DNA from: a bacterium
Lineage (GTDB): Bacteria > RBG-13-66-14
DNA: 8,684 nucleotides
Direction: 5' to 3'
Assembly (NCBI GenBank): GCA_035528375.1
Contig: DATKYS010000104.1
Span: 1-8,684, forward strand
Part shown: piece after piece, positions 5,932-8,684 of the stretch
Layout of the letters: each line of letters starts with the position of its first letter
How positions within the stretch are numbered: position 1 is the first letter of the stretch
The notes under the pieces: model-generated
What the model saw: only the letters and a program-made list of their open reading frames with translations
The model's database searches: none
What the model was told of the DNA's origin: nothing
Made by a program: the position numbers and the translations under genes

Positions 5932-8684
5932 ACGTAGCATGATGAATTTCTCGAAGGCCGTGGTCTTGTCGTCACCGTCGCGGGCCTCGAGGGAATACAG
6001 GTAGACGCCGTTGGCCAGCGGCCGGCCCCCGCTGTCGTTTCCATCCCATTCGATGACGTTGAACCCCGTGACCAGACCGGTCGCCTCGAGGGTCCGCACC
6101 AGACGGCCGACGGGGGTGTAGATACGGACGCGCGCCTGGTCCGGCCGTGTGCTGGCGAAGAAGGTGAAGGCCGTCGGGCCCGGGGCGGGGTTGGGCACCA
6201 CCAGCACCTCGGACAGGCCCAGGCTGTCGGCCACCACGAGCTCCGCCGAGGCGGACCCCGGCTCGCCGAAGTTGTCGTAGCAGTAGAGCGTGAGCGTGTA
6301 TTCCCCCGGGGGCAGCTCGAGCTGTCTCTCAATCACACCCCGGGTGTAATCACCGGAGACCGGCGTGTAGTCGTCGGTCAGGTCTATGTCGAAGCTGTGC
6401 TTATCGGCTTCGGCGACGAGGATGATCGGCCGGTCTATGTCGCCGGAGACCATGGGCACCCCGCCGTCGGAGCGGAGCAGAAGGATGCCCTGGGGGTCCG
6501 AGAGCTCGGCGGTGAGCTTGACGCTTCCGTCAATGTAGTCCCCGGAGGCGGTGGCGCCGTCGTCGAAGAAGAGGTTGACTACGGGGCCCTCGTTGTCGGC
6601 GGGCGGGTCCACCGAGCCGACGATGTCCAGTTTCCAGACCGTGTCCGCCGAGAAGGGGGCGTCGGTTATCGTCTCCCCCGTAGTCTCGTCCACCATGTAC
6701 GCCCGGAGCTCCAGGGTGTAGGGGTAAATCTCGTAGTCGGAGAGGTCGTCGTTCATGTCCAGCGGGAGGGCGATCTGGGTCCTGAAAGAGCCGTCAACGA
6801 GCTCCGTCGAGGCGGCGCCGACCAGGCGGTAGATGCGGGTCTCGTAGGGAAAAGTATAGGTGTAGGGCATAATCGGACGGTCGTAGGCCCGAATCTGGAC
6901 GGTTCCCGTCAGCACGGGGCTGTCCGGGGAATGGTCGGTCTGGCCGCCCGTGACGACCAGAACCTCACCCCGGGCGACCCGGTCGCCCGAGGGGGGGGTT
7001 ATGTTCAGGCCGGGCTCGGCCCGGCGCAACAGGGAGGCCGAATCGCCGAACATCGTCTGGCGCTGGCGGTTGTAGGAATCACTTACGATGATGAGGTCCT
7101 GCATGTGGGCCAGACCGAAGGCGGGAATCTCGAGGCGCTTCTCGGGATGATAGAAGGCCTCGAAGAGCGCGCGGTGGTATTTTTTCTGAGCTAACCCTCC
7201 CGAGAGCCGCGTCGAGCCCGTTGCGGCGATGCACCCCTGGGGAAGCCACAGGATGAACTCGCTGATGCAGTTCCGATCTGTGGACGGGGTCCGGTCGAAG
7301 TCGGCGACGGAGCACGACGACTGGATTAACAGCGGCGTTACGGGGCAGTCCCATTCATCGAAGTCCCGGTAGAGGGGCGGACGGTTCGTCTCCGCCAGCT
7401 CGTGGGTCCAGGTGTTCCAGGCGCCGTGGCCGATGAAGCTGACCACGAGCTCGCCCTGACGGAGAGCCTCCCAGAACGCGGGGGTGACGTGCTCCCGGGT
7501 GGCCCAGCGGCGTTTTCCCACGTCGTACTTCTGCGGAGTTTTGGACCTTTCGCCGGTCATGGCCATGCCCAGGGCGGTCAGGTAGACCTTGTCGTTCACC
7601 ATGCCGGCCTGCGCGGAGTACCGTAGCATATCCTCGGCGTCGATGTCGAAGGTGATGGGCTCGTTCTGGGAACCTTCGGGCGGTTCGCCGACGTAGATCA
7701 CGGTGTTGTCCACAAGAAGGACGTGGTTGGTCTGCCAACTGCCGCCCGGAAGTTCGGGGTAGGCCGTGGCGTGGGAGACGTACGTCTCGAGCTGGGAGGG
7801 TTCGTAGGCACTGATACGGGTGAGGGCGACCTGGGGCAGCGGCACGTCGGAGTCGAGCTGCTCATCGGTCAGAAGGGAGGCGAAGTAGTTATCGCAGGCG
7901 ACGAAGTAGGCGTTAGTCGAGGCGCTGATGACGTACGCGGTGGGGAGCATGGCCTGGGGGAATTTTCTCCAGTTCGGACCCTGATACCGGCTCTCCACGT
8001 CGCGGTAGTCGAAGGAGGTGTCCCCCACCAGGGTGACGAAGGTCAGCGGGTCGCCGACGCAGTCGGTCCAGGCGTGGTAGATGTAGTTGCGGATGGCGGC
8101 CGGGTCCAGCCGTCCGCCCGAGTACTCGTCGTAGATGTCGTCCACGCGGACCACCTGGACTCTCGTGCCCTCGGCGCGGTGCATCTCCACCAGGGGGTCC
8201 AGGGGAGCGCAGAGGTCCGGGTGGGCGATGTACACCAGGTCTGCGTCAACGGGTGAGTGAAGGTCCGACGGTACGTCGAGGTAAACGTCCAGGGGCTCGA
8301 GAGCCTGCCCGAGGTCCGCCACCACCAGGTGGTAATCCGGCTCGGCGTTCCAGACGAACTCGGCGTCGCGGGAGCCCTCGGGCCCGGTGAGCTCGAAGTT
8401 CACCAGGGATTCACCCCGGGTGAGGTCCCAGAAAACGAGGTCGTCGCCGGTGACGTCGGTAACCCGCATCCCGCGTTCGCCCGACACTCCCGTCGGGCCC
8501 CAGCCTTCGAGTGTGCTCGACTGCGCGCGCAGTCCCCGGTTGTAAATCACCTGGAAGCTGTCCACGTAGATACCCGCGTAGTAGGGATGAAGGGGGTCGG
8601 GTGATGGTGGTACGCTTATCTCGAAGGTAAGGTAGTTCGTCCCGTCCTCCACCTCCCCTGCCGGTATGTCCCCCCATACCTTGT
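5929..8684 (-). CDS. porU: PorU-like C25 (gingipain-family) cysteine peptidase, 5' end outside the window
   Basis: Residues are numbered from a GTG at 8652, but the frame stays open through ten more codons to the window edge (reading KVWGDIPAGE), so this GTG is internal and the N-terminus, including any signal peptide, is missing. A caspase-like C25 core covers about residues 135-540. It includes LVGDTSFDY near 208, a CDNYFASL segment near 253, the IGHG motif with the presumed catalytic His409 (codon 7426-7428), and QSSCSVADFD with the presumed nucleophile Cys447 (codon 7312-7314). About 690-807 is an Ig-like region resembling the one that follows the peptidase in PorU (GPVVNLFF, LPPGEYTLTLYCYDNFG). 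About 812-907 is a FlgD/type IX-sorting-like tail (VVPNPAPGPTAF, IYTPVGRLVRTL, GNDSGGRPLANGVYLY), ending in KFIMLR and a TAG stop. PorU in Bacteroidota is the surface sortase that removes C-terminal sorting domains and attaches cargo to lipopolysaccharide, working with PorV. The next gene being a PorV-like barrel supports PorU over a secreted gingipain-like protease, which remains the alternative. Confidence 0.8.
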   Translation of the reverse strand, partial: KVWGDIPAGEVEDGTNYLTFEISVPPSPDPLHPYYAGIYVDSFQVIYNRGLRAQSSTLEGWGPTGVSGERGMRVTDVTGDDLVFWDLTRGESLVNFELTGPEGSRDAEFVWNAEPDYHLVVADLGQALEPLDVYLDVPSDLHSPVDADLVYIAHPDLCAPLDPLVEMHRAEGTRVQVVRVDDIYDEYSGGRLDPAAIRNYIYHAWTDCVGDPLTFVTLVGDTSFDYRDVESRYQGPNWRKFPQAMLPTAYVISASTNAYFVACDNYFASLLTDEQLDSDVPLPQVALTRISAYEPSQLETYVSHATAYPELPGGSWQTNHVLLVDNTVIYVGEPPEGSQNEPITFDIDAEDMLRYSAQAGMVNDKVYLTALGMAMTGERSKTPQKYDVGKRRWATREHVTPAFWEALRQGELVVSFIGHGAWNTWTHELAETNRPPLYRDFDEWDCPVTPLLIQSSCSVADFDRTPSTDRNCISEFILWLPQGCIAATGSTRLSGGLAQKKYHRALFEAFYHPEKRLEIPAFGLAHMQDLIIVSDSYNRQRQTMFGDSASLLRRAEPGLNITPPSGDRVARGEVLVVTGGQTDHSPDSPVLTGTVQIRAYDRPIMPYTYTFPYETRIYRLVGAASTELVDGSFRTQIALPLDMNDDLSDYEIYPYTLELRAYMVDETTGETITDAPFSADTVWKLDIVGSVDPPADNEGPVVNLFFDDGATASGDYIDGSVKLTAELSDPQGILLLRSDGGVPMVSGDIDRPIILVAEADKHSFDIDLTDDYTPVSGDYTRGVIERQLELPPGEYTLTLYCYDNFGEPGSASAELVVADSLGLSEVLVVPNPAPGPTAFTFFASTRPDQARVRIYTPVGRLVRTLEATGLVTGFNVIEWDGNDSGGRPLANGVYLYSLEARDGDDKTTAFEKFIMLR

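Noticed and set aside
5172-6332. 386-codon minus-strand frame across the PorU/barrel junction
   Set aside because: Its translation is dominated by Arg, Gly, Pro and Ser, and it overlaps two well-supported genes in another frame.
6397-7194. 265-codon plus-strand frame, with similar ones at 5129-5932 and 7723-8256
   Set aside because: All are antisense to strong coding sequence and have Gly/Val/Arg/His-rich, domain-free translations.
8411-8677. 88-codon minus-strand frame starting at an ATG near the window edge
   Set aside because: It overlaps the PorU-like frame, which stays open to the edge and has family-consistent sequence there.

Overview
The window is a GC-rich bacterial segment in which every gene I can support lies on the minus strand. 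Reading along that strand (from base 8684 down to base 1) it holds a cell-envelope cluster. A C25 (gingipain-type) peptidase resembling PorU, truncated by the window edge, is followed by two PorV/PorQ-family outer-membrane beta-barrel proteins. A promoter-led operon comes next: an FmdB-type zinc-ribbon protein, two related parvulin (SurA/PpiC-type) peptidyl-prolyl isomerases and an RNA polymerase omega subunit. It ends at two consecutive intrinsic terminators.

The combination of a PorU-like peptidase with a FlgD-like C-terminal tail and adjacent PorV-like barrels points to a diderm (two-membrane) bacterium of the FCB (Fibrobacterota-Chlorobiota-Bacteroidota) group or one of the uncultured phyla near it. 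High GC, Arg/Ala/Gly-rich shadow frames and REP-like hairpins between genes are unlike typical Bacteroidota. I cannot name the phylum from sequence alone.

Layout: 1-203 is non-coding (two REP-like hairpins and two terminators for the operon above it); 204-530 rpoZ; 538-2106 soluble periplasmic parvulin with a C-terminal TPR region; 2147-3436 lipoprotein parvulin; 3440-3733 fmdB-like; 3734-3895 intergenic with a near-consensus sigma70 promoter and a strong hairpin; 3896-4846 second PorV/PorQ barrel; 4847-4957 short intergenic; 4958-5920 first PorV/PorQ barrel; 5929-8684 PorU-like peptidase (5' end missing).

Taken together the window reads as an envelope-biogenesis neighbourhood. The peptidase and barrels look like the cell-surface end of a type IX-like secretion pathway, and the parvulins are periplasmic foldases of the kind that help beta-barrel proteins reach the outer membrane. 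The most interesting points are a porU-porV-like gene order in what appears to be a non-Bacteroidota genome, the loss of both conserved histidines from the second parvulin domain of both isomerases, and the TPR extension on the isomerase just ahead of rpoZ.
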